64,000 bases of DNA from Psychrobium sp. MM17-31 (GCF_022347785.1 NZ_JAKRGA010000002.1:62001-126000), one strand, 5' to 3'. Numbered from the stretch's first letter, positions 17,330 through 27,088 are shown. A program made the numbers and translations. The notes: generated by a model not told the origin, from the letters alone.

Positions 17330-18100
17330 ATGGATATCACTCAATTAAAGCTTGGATTATTATCCCTACTATTCTCCGTATCTCTTTCAGCGGAAACGAT
17401 CGTTGTAGGTATTAGCAAAGAACCAAACCCACCGTTTAGCTATCGTAACTTAAACGGCCCTTGGCAAGGGGTTGAAATTGAATTGATTGACGCAATCTGT
17501 AAGCAAGCTAAGCTCCAATGTCGTCTAAAACCTGTTCCATCTGACGATTTACTAAAATCTTTATCTAACAAGAAAATTGACGTGATTATGTCTTCTTACG
17601 AAATCACCCCAAGACTTTTTGAAAGAATAGATTTTACAGATCGTTACTATCATACGCCATTGCTAGTACTGAGTAAGAAAAAGGAAGATTCGGCGCCAAG
17701 TAAGCCGATAGAAGACATCATATTAGGCTTAAGGGTCACCTCGATACCACAAATTTACGCCCAGAAATACTTAGCTAATATTCAAACAAAAATGTATCAC
17801 TCATCATCACGTACGATTATTAATAATGCTAAGCGTGACCTAATATCAGGGAAAATAGATGCCCTGATTGAAGACGCAATCACAGTCGATCGTTTTCTCG
17901 ATACACACGACGGAAATTGTTGTGAAATCACTCAGCAATTACCCATTGATGCAGAAATTCAAGGATACGGTGTTGGCGCTGGACTTTTAAAAGGTCAAGA
18001 CAAGTTAAAACAGCGGCTCAATGACGCAATAAAAGCAACTATTAACAACGGCGATTATCAAAAAATTACCGAAAAATATTTTCACTTTAAAATGATGTAA
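17330..18100 (+). CDS. Periplasmic solute-binding protein, family 3
   Basis: Exported protein of 256 residues with a signal peptide (about 1-20, LSA). The mature part starts with ETIVVGISKEPNPPFSY and continues WQGVEIELIDAICKQAKLQC, the first lobe of the SBP_bac_3 family that binds amino acids or similar small polar molecules. Length is normal. No ABC permease is adjacent, which is common for this group in marine gammaproteobacteria, where some members act as sensors or have other roles. The ligand is unknown. Confidence 0.85.
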   Translation: MDITQLKLGLLSLLFSVSLSAETIVVGISKEPNPPFSYRNLNGPWQGVEIELIDAICKQAKLQCRLKPVPSDDLLKSLSNKKIDVIMSSYEITPRLFERIDFTDRYYHTPLLVLSKKKEDSAPSKPIEDIILGLRVTSIPQIYAQKYLANIQTKMYHSSSRTIINNAKRDLISGKIDALIEDAITVDRFLDTHDGNCCEITQQLPIDAEIQGYGVGAGLLKGQDKLKQRLNDAIKATINNGDYQKITEKYFHFKMM

Positions 18101-18122
18101 TCAGCCAACTGCTGATAATAAA

Positions 18123-18150
18123 AAAAGCGCTTACCTAGGTAAGCGCTTTT
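18123..18150. terminator. Bidirectional terminator
   Basis: A perfect palindrome: AAAAGCGCTTACC, two centre bases, GGTAAGCGCTTTT. A and T runs on both sides allow termination of the solute-binding protein gene (plus) and of the RND efflux operon (minus), which converge here. Confidence 0.88.
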
Positions 18151-18176
18151 CGTTCTAGCCTAACTAAACTCGATTG

Positions 18177-21100
18177 TTAAGCAGTTTCTTTATCGCTAAT
18201 GCGCATAAACACCGAATAGAGCACAGGGATGAGCAGCAGAGTTAACAGGGTGGCGAATGTTAGACCAAACACCAATACTACAGCCATCGACTGGAAGAAG
18301 GCGTCGAAAAACAGTGGGATAACGCCAAGTACTGTGGTTAGTGTACCCATCATTACCGGACGAACACGGCTAGTTGCTGAATCGATAACGGCATCGAAAC
18401 GCGCCTTGCCATCGGCAATTTCAATATCCATTTGATCCACCAACACGATAGCGTTTTTGATCAACAATCCAGAAAGTGATAACACACCCAAGATGCCCAT
18501 AAATTCAAGTGGAATACCAGTAACTACAAGGCCAAATACTACGCCGATAAACGACAGTGGCACTACTAGCCAGATCACAATCGGCTGACGTAATTTGCCA
18601 AACAGTATTACCACTACCAACACCATCGCCAATAAGCCTAGTGGAATAGTCGACATTAAATCGTTTGACGATTCTGACGAGTTCCCCGCTTCACCGTCCC
18701 ACGTTAAGGTGTAACCGTCTGGTAATTCAATCGCTTCGATTTGCGATTGAATACGTGCTTGTAGCACCGATGCAGGCACGCCAGCGATAGGATCACACTG
18801 CGCGGTGATGGTAAAGACGCGATCTTCACGGCGAATGATGCCATCGCGCCAAATGGTTCTAAAGCCATTTGTCACTTGCGCGATAGGCACCGAGCGACCA
18901 GTTGCTGAACTTAACACCTGGATGTTGTAAATATCGTCAATGGTCGCGTTTTGCGAGTCAGGTACACGAGAGATAATCGGAATTAAATCTTCGTTTTCAC
19001 GATAAACACCCACGGTTTTACCCGAGTAATAATCTGCCAACGCATTGGCTAAGTCTTGACGAGAAATACCAGCACGACGGCCTTTAGACTCTGAATAAAT
19101 CGGCTCGATAACGGCAACAGGCTGACGCCAATCGTCTTTTACCGACAAGCTTTCGCTGTCGCTGGCCATAATGTCTTTCGCTTGATTAGCCAATTGACGC
19201 AGAATTTTTGGATCGTTTCCTTTAAACACCGCTTCAATTTTTGAGCCGCCACCAGGACCTAATACAAAACGCCATGCTTTTGCTTGCGCCGTTGGGAAGT
19301 TCTTGGCGATATAATCTTGCACCTGCGGCAGCATGCCGTTGATTTCGTTGTAATCATCAACACGCACCAACAATTGACCGTAAGCGCCATTGGCAGGCTC
19401 TGAGCCATAGGTCAGCATAAAGCGTAAACCGCCACTACCGATGAGTGTTTGCACGGCATTAACACCATCCATTTTACTGACATACTGCTCAATCACCTTC
19501 ATGTCTTCGGCTGTCTTTTCGATTTTAGTGCCTTCAGGCAACCAGTAATCAATCACCATTTGCGGCGTAGTCGATTGCGGGAAGAAGCCTTGCGTCATGT
19601 ACTTTGCGCCCCACACTGACGCGCCAAATAAAGCAATTGAGATAAAGATAACAGGCCATCTAAAGTGCAAGATGGTGCGCATAAAGCCTTTGTATTTTAC
19701 CGCCAAGGTACTTGGCTTATTGGCAGCTTCATCATCGCTATTCTGTGGCAATAACCAGTAACAGGCTAATGGCGTAAGGGTGATAGCGAATATCCAGCTA
19801 AACATCAGTGAAATCATTACCACCCAGAACAAGTCGCCAGTGTATTCCGCCGTTTCACCCGGTGCGAAACCGATAGGTGCAAAGGCAATAATGCCAACAA
19901 GCGTGCCGCCTAGTAGCGGCCATTTAGTTTGACTAACAATATCTTTGGCAATTTGCAGTTTCTTAGCGCCATTCTTAAGGCCAACTAAAATTCCTTCAGT
20001 AACAACAATGGCGTTATCAACCATCATCCCCAAGGCAATAATAAGCGCGCCCAGCGAGATACGGTGCATTGGAATATTAATCATATTCATAGTGGCAAGT
20101 GTCGCGCCAATGGTCAGTAGCAAGATAAAGCCAATAACCACGGCACTGCGAATCCCCATGAATAAGAAAATAGTGACAATGACGATAGCTAGCGCTGCAA
20201 TAACGTTCCACACGAAATTATCAACGGACGCCTCTACAATACTGCCTTGATGGTAATATTCGTGAACTTCCATGCCAATCGGACGGCGGCTAATTGACTC
20301 AGCGAGCTTGGCATTTACCGCCTCGCCCATGACCACAACATTACCGCCAGCAACATTACTGACACCTAATGCGATAGCCTCTTGCTGGTTGTAGCGAATA
20401 TACTGGCTAGTAGGCGTTTTGTAACCGCGATACACCTTGGCGATATCTTTAAGATAAGTAATCTTGCCGTCGGCACTGGTTGAAACTAGTAAGTTTTTAA
20501 TCGATTCAATCGAGTCGATGCCGCCAGACGGGTCGATAATCAACCGTTGATCGCCAATGGCCACATTGCCCGCTGCAACTACTTCGTTTTGCGCCCCTAG
20601 AATCTCATATAGTTTAGAGATAGAGACACCTAATACGGCAGCAGTATCACGAGAAATCTCGACAAAAATGGCTTCTTGTTGTTCACCTGCTAACGCTACT
20701 TTGGCAACACCTTTAATTTGCAATAGCTCTTTTTGCAGCGACTTAGCGTATGTACGCAGCTCCGCCGGTGAATAATCAGGACCAGTAATGAAGTAATACA
20801 GACCGTACACATCACCAAAGTCGTCATTAACAATTGGCGTAGATGCTTGTGATGGCAACGAGCGCTGAGCGTCTTTTATTTTGTTACGGATCTTGGTCCA
20901 AATTACCTGCAGGTCTTCTTTGTTTTTCGAAAACTCGTATTTCACATCAACATTGATTTCAGAAACACCCGCCGACGATTTAGAGCGCACTTCCTTCACT
21001 TCTTGCAATTGTTGCAAGGCTGTTTCAAGTGGTTCTGTGACTTCGCGTGCCACCTGCTCAGGACTGCCACCGGGATATTGGGTGAAAATAACCGCGGTGC

Positions 21101-21227
21101 GAATAGTAAATTCGGGATCTTCAAAACGCGCCATATTCTGATAGGCCTGCCAACCACCAGCTAACGACAGCAAGATAATAATGACACTTAAGATCTGATT
21201 TTTAATGGAAAACTCTGCAATATTCAT
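18177..21227 (-). CDS. Efflux RND transporter permease (AcrB family)
   Basis: Inner-membrane proton-driven drug exporter of 1016 residues with the AcrB plan: a helix at about 12-30, a periplasmic domain, helices 2-6 at about 335-500, a linker, helix 7 near 525, a second periplasmic domain and helices 8-12 at about 850-1010. GMMVDNAIVVTEG carries the Asp of the helix-4 proton relay and GLLIKNAIVLVDQ is the matching motif in helix 10. It ends the operon tetR-adaptor-permease. No outer-membrane channel gene is present, so it probably uses a TolC made elsewhere. The substrate range is unknown. Confidence 0.94.
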   Translation of the reverse strand: MNIAEFSIKNQILSVIIILLSLAGGWQAYQNMARFEDPEFTIRTAVIFTQYPGGSPEQVAREVTEPLETALQQLQEVKEVRSKSSAGVSEINVDVKYEFSKNKEDLQVIWTKIRNKIKDAQRSLPSQASTPIVNDDFGDVYGLYYFITGPDYSPAELRTYAKSLQKELLQIKGVAKVALAGEQQEAIFVEISRDTAAVLGVSISKLYEILGAQNEVVAAGNVAIGDQRLIIDPSGGIDSIESIKNLLVSTSADGKITYLKDIAKVYRGYKTPTSQYIRYNQQEAIALGVSNVAGGNVVVMGEAVNAKLAESISRRPIGMEVHEYYHQGSIVEASVDNFVWNVIAALAIVIVTIFLFMGIRSAVVIGFILLLTIGATLATMNMINIPMHRISLGALIIALGMMVDNAIVVTEGILVGLKNGAKKLQIAKDIVSQTKWPLLGGTLVGIIAFAPIGFAPGETAEYTGDLFWVVMISLMFSWIFAITLTPLACYWLLPQNSDDEAANKPSTLAVKYKGFMRTILHFRWPVIFISIALFGASVWGAKYMTQGFFPQSTTPQMVIDYWLPEGTKIEKTAEDMKVIEQYVSKMDGVNAVQTLIGSGGLRFMLTYGSEPANGAYGQLLVRVDDYNEINGMLPQVQDYIAKNFPTAQAKAWRFVLGPGGGSKIEAVFKGNDPKILRQLANQAKDIMASDSESLSVKDDWRQPVAVIEPIYSESKGRRAGISRQDLANALADYYSGKTVGVYRENEDLIPIISRVPDSQNATIDDIYNIQVLSSATGRSVPIAQVTNGFRTIWRDGIIRREDRVFTITAQCDPIAGVPASVLQARIQSQIEAIELPDGYTLTWDGEAGNSSESSNDLMSTIPLGLLAMVLVVVILFGKLRQPIVIWLVVPLSFIGVVFGLVVTGIPLEFMGILGVLSLSGLLIKNAIVLVDQMDIEIADGKARFDAVIDSATSRVRPVMMGTLTTVLGVIPLFFDAFFQSMAVVLVFGLTFATLLTLLLIPVLYSVFMRISDKETA

Positions 21228-21270
21228 AGCACGCTCTCACAATTGGATAAGTAAAATGAAGGTGAAGTCA

Positions 21271-22350
21271 TTAGTCTTTCACCCACGCGCGTACTTTAGT
21301 GCCCTGCACTAATGAGTCGATGCCAGCAGCGACTATGGTTTCGCCTTTGGCTAAGCCGCTAACTACTTCTAAATTCGCGCCAACGCCCGGTTTTAGCACC
21401 ACATCGCGTTTGCTCACCGCCATGGTTTTCTCATCGACAACCCACACAAAGGTTGCGTCGCCATTTGAACCGATTGCCGTTAATGGCACAGCGATATTAC
21501 TCGATTTTTTAGCTTGAGTCGGCGGCTCTAACCATAACGTCGCACTCATTCCCGGCAGGATATTAAGATCGTTAATGGCGTCGAAGCCAAATACCACTTC
21601 ATAGGTTTGCGAGTTCAAATCAGCTTCTAGATTTAATTCTTTAAACGAAGCATCAATCTTTAAGTTTGGCGCAGCGTCTAACACAATATAGGCACGTGGC
21701 GCTTCAGACTCTTCTTTTGGGGCGCGCAGAATTATGTTCGATGGGATGTTAATTTTTGCTTCCAGCTTAGCAAGCGATAACAAGGTCACTACCGTTTGTC
21801 CCGCTTGAATGGTTTCTTGTGGCTCGATCAGTACATTGGCCACGTTGCCAGTAAATGGCGCTCTTAATGTGGTGTCATCGAGTGCCTTTTGTGCACTGAC
21901 CATTTGCGACTGTGTCACTTCGTAATCAGTTTTCTTACGGGCTAGTTCACTCTTAGAAATAACCTTGGTGTCCATTAACTGTTTCGCGCGCTCGTATTCT
22001 GCTTTCGAGTTTTCAAACTGTGCTTTAGCAACATTGAGCTTTGATTGATAATCGCGTTTATCAAGCTGTGCTAGTACATCACCTTGCTTGACTTCATCAG
22101 AATCGCGCACCGCTAAAGTGTCTACCTTACCGCTCACTTGAAACGCCAATTGCGACGACTGGCTCACTTCAATAACTGCTGGGAAATTCAAAAAATGACT
22201 TGTTTGTACCTGACCGATTTTAATGAGTTTGGCAGGACGAATAACTTCTTTAGCGTCTTTTACTGTTGCCTTGGTGTCGTCTTGGCAACCGCCAATCAAT
22301 GGCAAGGTGATAATAAGAGACATCACCATGGCGAGTTTGGTTAATTTCAT
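21271..22350 (-). CDS. Efflux RND periplasmic adaptor lipoprotein
   Basis: Membrane-fusion protein of 359 residues. The lipobox LIGGC (Cys at about residue 22) anchors it in the inner membrane. QVSGKVDTLAVRDSDEVKQGDVLAQLD is the first half of the lipoyl domain, followed by a short coiled-coil hairpin (about 95-155, FENSKAEYERAKQLM to SQMVSAQKALDD) and LRAPFTGNVANVLIEPQETIQAGQ, the second lipoyl half. It links the permease gene 43 bp downstream to a TolC-like channel. Its ATG overlaps the tetR stop (ATGA), so translation is coupled. Confidence 0.93.
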   Translation of the reverse strand: MKLTKLAMVMSLIITLPLIGGCQDDTKATVKDAKEVIRPAKLIKIGQVQTSHFLNFPAVIEVSQSSQLAFQVSGKVDTLAVRDSDEVKQGDVLAQLDKRDYQSKLNVAKAQFENSKAEYERAKQLMDTKVISKSELARKKTDYEVTQSQMVSAQKALDDTTLRAPFTGNVANVLIEPQETIQAGQTVVTLLSLAKLEAKINIPSNIILRAPKEESEAPRAYIVLDAAPNLKIDASFKELNLEADLNSQTYEVVFGFDAINDLNILPGMSATLWLEPPTQAKKSSNIAVPLTAIGSNGDATFVWVVDEKTMAVSKRDVVLKPGVGANLEVVSGLAKGETIVAAGIDSLVQGTKVRAWVKD

Positions 22351-22817
22351 AGTTCCTCCGTAGGAGCTGATATGGACTGATATTTGGGTAAGTTAACAAG
22401 AGCATAACCCATTGCTGTGTATATTGTTTTTTCTATTTCTTCTCGAGTACCTGATTTGAAAGATGCAATGAGACGTTCAATTCCTGTATCGGTATCAACG
22501 AACCATTTTGCATTATCGATGGCTTGCCTAAACTGGTGATTGGATTTAATCGCACTAACCCAAGAATCGTAAAAAACATCGGGATTATCGAAACACAATG
22601 CATCGCGAATAATTATTGAAATCTGCGGTCGTAATTCAGCGAGTAAATCGTCTTTCTTTTTAAAATGAGCATTAATGCTAGAACGCCCGATAGCGGCTTT
22701 GTTAGCAAGATTGGTAAAGGTTAGAGCTGACACACCTTGAGATAATAAAATCTCCAGCGCACAGTCGATAATTCGCTGACGTGTTAGCTGCGCTTGTTGT
22801 TGGCTAACTTTAGGCAT
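22347..22817 (-). CDS. TetR-family repressor of the efflux operon
   Basis: Regulator of 156 residues. Residues 11-57 (TRQRIIDCALEILLSQGVSALTF to GRSSINAHFKKKDDLL) form the TetR helix-turn-helix. The ligand domain is short for the family (usually about 190 residues in total), so the fold may be a compact variant. Overlap with the adaptor gene and first place in the operon point to autogenous control of drug efflux. A 12-bp palindrome lies 70 bp upstream. Confidence 0.88.
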   Translation of the reverse strand: MPKVSQQQAQLTRQRIIDCALEILLSQGVSALTFTNLANKAAIGRSSINAHFKKKDDLLAELRPQISIIIRDALCFDNPDVFYDSWVSAIKSNHQFRQAIDNAKWFVDTDTGIERLIASFKSGTREEIEKTIYTAMGYALVNLPKYQSISAPTEEL

Positions 22818-22886
22818 TTAAGATCCAAGAAGAAAAAATAAAGGATAGCATCCGTTATTCGTAAAAAGCCAGTAGTTTATTCTTAC

Positions 22887-22898
22887 TTTAGCGCTAAA
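22887..22898. promoter_or_regulatory. Palindrome upstream of tetR efflux operon
   Basis: TTTAGCGCTAAA is a perfect 12-bp palindrome, 70 bp before the tetR ATG, in an AT-rich region suited to a promoter. It could be the TetR operator. Nearly the same core occurs before the toxin-antitoxin genes, so it may be a chance or a general site. Confidence 0.3.
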
Positions 22899-22981
22899 AT
22901 TTGAACAAAATCAATAAAGGAGTTGGTTATCAGTAAACTACGAACGAAATTCAGTAAACATAGTTCAGTAATTGAGAATAG

Positions 22982-23025
22982 ACCTTCAACACGAATCACT
23001 GCTTCTATTAATTTGTGTCGAAGGT
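22982..23025. repeat. Imperfect inverted repeat after the AraC-type gene
   Basis: A 14-bp stem with one mismatch and one G-T pair (22982-22995 with 23012-23025) encloses 16 bases, 12 bp downstream of the araC-type gene stop. There is no T run. It may protect or weakly terminate that transcript. Confidence 0.35.
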
Positions 23026-23036
23026 AGAAGTGGGAG

Positions 23037-23945
23037 TTAATGAATAGAGCGAAATTGTTGTGGTGTCATATTAGTTTTTTTCTTAAATATCCTGCTGAAA
23101 TACTGAGGATATTCAAAACCTAAACCATAGGCGATAGTAGCTACACTGTCGTCGCTGTTGAGCAAGCGATATTTGGCCTTTTCGATTAGTTGATGGTGAA
23201 TCAATTCTTGCGCACTTTTGCCCGTTTGTTTACGCAACAAGTCGCTCATATAATTGGGAGACATATTCATCGCCATGGCTAATTGATTAACCGTTGGCAA
23301 GCCTGACTCTTGCTCTACTGCGCTGTCTAAATGCGCGTTAACTAACTTGGAAAAGCGCTCTACACTGTCTTGATAAAAGGGCTTACGTGTCAAAAACTGT
23401 CGATTAAAATAACGATCCGTATATTTAAGTAACAATTCGACACTAGATAAGATGATATCGAGACTAAATTCATCTAGATTCTGATTAATTTCTCGCTTGA
23501 TTTCCCCCACCATCTGATTGAGCGTGTTTTGCTCTTTATCTGACGCATGTAGTGCCTCACAAACATCATAGGAGAAATAACCATATTTCTTGATCTTCTC
23601 TTGCAACGGATGATTGAGAAAAAGATCGGGATGCCACATTACCGACCAGCCTATGAGTTCTCCCGGCTTGTACTCCTCATCAATTTGAATTGTTTGTCCA
23701 GGCGCATAAGCCGTGATGACGCCACTACTAAAATCGTACCTATTGCGACCGTATTGGACCTTTGAACTCGCGTTAACTTTAAGTACCAAGCTATAAAAAT
23801 TACTGCAAATTCTAGTATTTAGAAACTCAGGAAGGATCTGTGTATCTGCTAAGTCAACGACGTGGATAAGCGGGTGTTGCACCGCTTTTCCGGTGTACAT
23901 TTTAACCGCTTCTTCAACGCTATTTATTTCTATCAAGTTAGGCAT
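23037..23945 (-). CDS. AraC-family transcriptional regulator
   Basis: Regulator of 302 residues with an N-terminal cupin-like sensing domain and a C-terminal double helix-turn-helix: LAMAMNMSPNYMSDLLRKQTG and VATIAYGLGFEYPQYFSRIFKKKTNMTPQQFR, the AraC signature. It lies 7 bp after the DoxX gene and downstream of a short-chain dehydrogenase gene on the same strand, so it likely controls that small operon. The effector is unknown. Confidence 0.9.
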   Translation of the reverse strand: MPNLIEINSVEEAVKMYTGKAVQHPLIHVVDLADTQILPEFLNTRICSNFYSLVLKVNASSKVQYGRNRYDFSSGVITAYAPGQTIQIDEEYKPGELIGWSVMWHPDLFLNHPLQEKIKKYGYFSYDVCEALHASDKEQNTLNQMVGEIKREINQNLDEFSLDIILSSVELLLKYTDRYFNRQFLTRKPFYQDSVERFSKLVNAHLDSAVEQESGLPTVNQLAMAMNMSPNYMSDLLRKQTGKSAQELIHHQLIEKAKYRLLNSDDSVATIAYGLGFEYPQYFSRIFKKKTNMTPQQFRSIH

Positions 23946-23952
23946 AAGTCGA

Positions 23953-24348
23953 CTATTTTACTGTTTTTTGAATTATATTTTCGCTTTTGCGCTCAGGTGA
24001 TATTGCCCACCATACAAAGGCTATAAATACAAATTGTAACGCTATTCTAAAGTGTAAAACCAGCGCTGGAATGTCACTAAAATGCTGGGCATTCACTGAC
24101 ATATGAATATGGACCGGCAATACCGCCAGCATAAATGCTATTAAACAATAACCAGCCGCGAGACGAGTTCTAGCAAGTAGAATACCTACAGCTCCCAGTA
24201 ATTCAAAAACGCCGGTAATCGCAACTAACTCTGCATGATAGGGCAAATAATCTGGCATCATTGCTGTGAAAAATTGTGGATTTGCAAAATGGCTAATGCC
24301 GCCAAAGGCAAAATACAGCGCAATAAATAGTAAAGGTAATCTTGGCAT
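23953..24348 (-). CDS. DoxX-like integral membrane protein
   Basis: Four-helix membrane protein of 131 residues (helices at about 5-22, 45-65, 70-90 and 105-122). LYFAFGGISHFANPQFFTAMMPDYLP followed by TGVFELLGAVGILL is the usual DoxX/DUF4267-like pattern. The ATG at 24348 has GGAG 8 bp upstream; a longer frame would add 15 unlikely residues. Its role is unclear; such proteins are often paired with oxidoreductases, as here. Confidence 0.82.
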   Translation of the reverse strand: MPRLPLLFIALYFAFGGISHFANPQFFTAMMPDYLPYHAELVAITGVFELLGAVGILLARTRLAAGYCLIAFMLAVLPVHIHMSVNAQHFSDIPALVLHFRIALQFVFIAFVWWAISPERKSENIIQKTVK

Positions 24349-24409
24349 GTTAGCTCCGTCTGTGCGGCGCAATGCATTGTCATCTTGCACCACAAAGAAT
24401 TAATAGAAA

Positions 24410-25321
24410 TTAAGTTTGAGGTAAAAAATTTAGTCCGAGAATGCGTTCTGTTGTGTGCCATAGTTTTTGTCTGTGATTAGCGTCTTCAGCCGATGTCGGC
24501 AGTGTATTAAATCCTGGGTAACCGCGATAGTTCGACATTTTCATTGGCCCGATATATTCGCCTCCCTTGAGCGATGGATCTGTTGCCGCTTTCAAAGTAG
24601 GTAAAGCTCCCATCTCAATTTTTTGTGCCATCAAAGTATTCATTACGGTGCCTAAGAGCCCCATGTGTTGTTGCAAGTTTGTTGCGGTATAACCAGGGTG
24701 TGCGGCGATTGACACAACTTTGCTACCAGATTCCTTAAGGCGTTTATCTAACTCAACTGCGAACATAGCGTTGGCTAACTTACTTTGCGCGTACGCCGCC
24801 ATCTTGTCGTATCTTTTCTCGAAATTTAGATCTTGATAATAAATATCTGCTGCTTTCATCTTGGCCACTAAGCTGCTCAAAGTAACAATTCGCGGTTGTT
24901 CGGCTTTTTCGAGTAGCGGCAATAGTCCAGCAGTAAAGGAAAAATGGCCTAGGTGGTTAGTAGCCCACTGAATTTCATGCCCTTGAACCGATTTAGTGTG
25001 CTGATTCAACATCATTACACCAGCATTGTTAATCAATACATCAATCTTCTTATCTGTTTCGATGAGTTGTTTTACGCAACTATTTACTGAATCTAAATCT
25101 GATAAATCAAGCGCGATTACACTAGTGTTAGCCGATGGAACCAAGGCCAAAATTTCTTGTTGTGCCAGTTTACCTTTATCGAGGTTTCGCACCGCTAAAA
25201 TAACTTCAGCACCTTTAGAAACAAGCATCTTAGCTGTTTCTAATCCAATTCCGCTATTGGCCCCAGTGATTAATACGCGTTTGCCTGCCTGACTCGGGAT
25301 ATTTTCTGTAGTCCAGTTCAT
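24410..25321 (-). CDS. Short-chain dehydrogenase/reductase
   Basis: NAD(P)-dependent oxidoreductase of 303 residues. ITGANSGIGLETAK (about 18-31) is the nucleotide-binding TGxxxGIG loop, LINNAGVM the NNAG motif, and YAQSKLANAMF holds the catalytic Tyr and Lys, with Ser in TLSSL. Size and the C-terminal YIGPMKMSNYRGYPG resemble the retinol/protochlorophyllide-like branch. First gene of the group SDR, DoxX, AraC-type regulator. The substrate is unknown. Confidence 0.9.
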   Translation of the reverse strand: MNWTTENIPSQAGKRVLITGANSGIGLETAKMLVSKGAEVILAVRNLDKGKLAQQEILALVPSANTSVIALDLSDLDSVNSCVKQLIETDKKIDVLINNAGVMMLNQHTKSVQGHEIQWATNHLGHFSFTAGLLPLLEKAEQPRIVTLSSLVAKMKAADIYYQDLNFEKRYDKMAAYAQSKLANAMFAVELDKRLKESGSKVVSIAAHPGYTATNLQQHMGLLGTVMNTLMAQKIEMGALPTLKAATDPSLKGGEYIGPMKMSNYRGYPGFNTLPTSAEDANHRQKLWHTTERILGLNFLPQT

Positions 25322-25512
25322 GAATAACTCCTCACTGTTTTCTCAATTCGTATTAGTTAACGAAAATCAGTATAGGAGCAAGCCAGCTAAAGTCAGTTAT
25401 ACAAATCATGGAAGTTTGTATACGGATTACAGCTCTAGAGGCAATCAAGAATTAATGATAGCTACTGTTACGAGTGGTTATAATCTCAGCAAAAAAATTG
25501 GGGAGGGAGTTC

Positions 25513-25543
25513 TCCCGAATTTTCGTTAGTTGAAAATTCGGGA
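25513..25543. repeat. 12-bp perfect inverted repeat
   Basis: TCCCGAATTTTC and GAAAATTCGGGA (7-base loop) lie between the DUF1330 gene and the SDR gene. A second short pair, GGGAG (25501) and CTCCC (25512), could compete with it. No T run follows. It may end the upstream minus-strand transcript or serve as an operator. Confidence 0.4.
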
Positions 25544-25588
25544 AGTTATACCTCAATAAGTTATTTCTAACTCATTGATTAATTGCAA

Positions 25589-25876
25589 TTAAAACGAATC
25601 AATTAATACAAAATCAAACTCGCCAGCACCATCACGCAGGTGTTTAACTTGCTGATATTCTTCGCTGTTATACCATCGTTTTGCTTGCTCTGAGCTAGGA
25701 AACTTAAAAATAACAGTACGCTCTTTGTTATGGCTCCCTTCCAATACAGCATTTAAGCTACCGCCGAGTAAATAGCTGCCATTGTATTGCTCTAAAGAAC
25801 TTTCTGCCGCAGCCACATAATCTTGAAAAGCAACTGGATCTGTTAATTTCGAATGAACAATCAGTAGTGACGACAT
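25589..25876 (-). CDS. DUF1330 domain protein
   Basis: Cytoplasmic ferredoxin-like-fold protein of 95 residues. DPVAFQDYVAAAESSLEQYNGSYLLGG and VIFKFPSSEQAKRWYNSEEYQ are the two conserved blocks of DUF1330, a dimeric alpha-beta barrel related to small oxygenases and isomerases. The ATG at 25876 is preceded by GGAG; the frame extends 20 residues upstream without support. It is 69 bp downstream of the puuE-like gene and may be co-transcribed. The reaction is unknown. Confidence 0.85.
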   Translation of the reverse strand: MSSLLIVHSKLTDPVAFQDYVAAAESSLEQYNGSYLLGGSLNAVLEGSHNKERTVIFKFPSSEQAKRWYNSEEYQQVKHLRDGAGEFDFVLIDSF

Positions 25877-25945
25877 AAATATCAATCTCCAACAAATAAA
25901 AACGGAAACTCTATGGTTTGCTCTTGGTTTACACAATGGACGCGA

Positions 25946-26872
25946 TTAGATATTTACATTTTTTACACCAGCAACATTCTTCAACCAATGCTTAGCGATG
26001 TCTTCACGCGTCGCAAACCACACATCGTCAAACTGTGTCACATATTCGAGGAATCGTCTCATGGCCATAATACGGCCGGGTTTGCCTAAAATTCGACAAT
26101 GCATACCGATCGACATCATTTTTGGCGCTTTGTGACCTTCTAAATATAAGGCGTCAAAGCTGTCTTTAAGGTAATTAAAGAACTGATCGGAATAAGAAAA
26201 ACCATGTGGTAAAAAGCGCATGTCGTTATTGTCGAGCGTATAAGGAATAACTAAGTGCTGTTTGCTGGTAATTTCTGGGGCGAAATACGGTAGGTCGTCA
26301 TTATAGGCATCGCTGTCATACAAAAAGCCGCCTTCTTCGACCACTAGTTTGCGGGTGTTTTCACTGTCGCGCCCCGTATACCAACCAAGAGGACGTTTGC
26401 CAATCATCTGCTCTAACACTTCGATACTTTTATACAGATGATCGCGCTCGACAGACTCTTCAATATTTTGGTAACTGATCCAGCGATAGCCATGTGAACA
26501 AATATCATAATTGTGCTGCGCGAGATATTCAGCAAGTTTCGGGTTTCTCGCAACAGCCATAGCAACGGCGAAAATAGTAACAGGCACATCAAAGTCTTTA
26601 AACAGCTCTAAAATACGCCATACGCCAACGCGCGAGCCGTATTCATACAAAGATTCCATCGATTTATGACGTTGGCCGACAAAGGCTTGTGGATTAACCA
26701 TGTCAGAGAGGAATACTTCAGAAGCTTCATCACCATGGAGAATCGAATTCTCACCGCCCTCTTCGTAATTTAAAACAAATTGCAGTGCAACCTTGGCGTT
26801 ATTCGGCCATTTAGGATTAACTGGGTCGTTGGCGTAACCGATTAAATCGCGAGGGTAATTGTGATCAAACAT
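25946..26872 (-). CDS. puuE: Allantoinase PuuE-like polysaccharide-deacetylase protein
   Basis: Cytoplasmic metal-independent allantoinase candidate of 308 residues. The opening MFDHNYPRDLIGYANDPVNP and ALQFVLNYEEGGENSILHGD are near-diagnostic of PuuE, which opens allantoin to allantoate in ureide catabolism with a NodB (CE4) fold. The CE4 core continues with VTIFAVAMAVARNP and ICSHGYRW. No other purine or ureide gene is in the window, so the pathway link is from family knowledge only. Confidence 0.85.
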   Translation of the reverse strand: MFDHNYPRDLIGYANDPVNPKWPNNAKVALQFVLNYEEGGENSILHGDEASEVFLSDMVNPQAFVGQRHKSMESLYEYGSRVGVWRILELFKDFDVPVTIFAVAMAVARNPKLAEYLAQHNYDICSHGYRWISYQNIEESVERDHLYKSIEVLEQMIGKRPLGWYTGRDSENTRKLVVEEGGFLYDSDAYNDDLPYFAPEITSKQHLVIPYTLDNNDMRFLPHGFSYSDQFFNYLKDSFDALYLEGHKAPKMMSIGMHCRILGKPGRIMAMRRFLEYVTQFDDVWFATREDIAKHWLKNVAGVKNVNI

Positions 26873-26884
26873 CGTCTTAGTATT

Positions 26885-26934
26885 CCTTGTATTTATTGCC
26901 TTGCTGTAGCCTTGTATTTATTGCTTTGTTGTAG
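26885..26934. repeat. 25-bp tandem duplication
   Basis: Two adjacent 25-bp copies, both starting CCTTGTATTTATTGC and ending GTAG, differ at two positions. They lie 13 bp upstream of the puuE-like ATG and may affect its promoter or translation. Confidence 0.7.
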
Positions 26935-27088
26935 ATAGTGCAATGCAAATTTATAAAACGGAGTATTTAAACTAACTGCAATAGAATACTAAGTCATTAG
27001 TGTTGTTGATATTTTTAAGATAAATTGCGAGCTAGTTATCAATTTATAGAATTCTCAATTTACCCTCACAGCAGATTAAATTCTAAAT

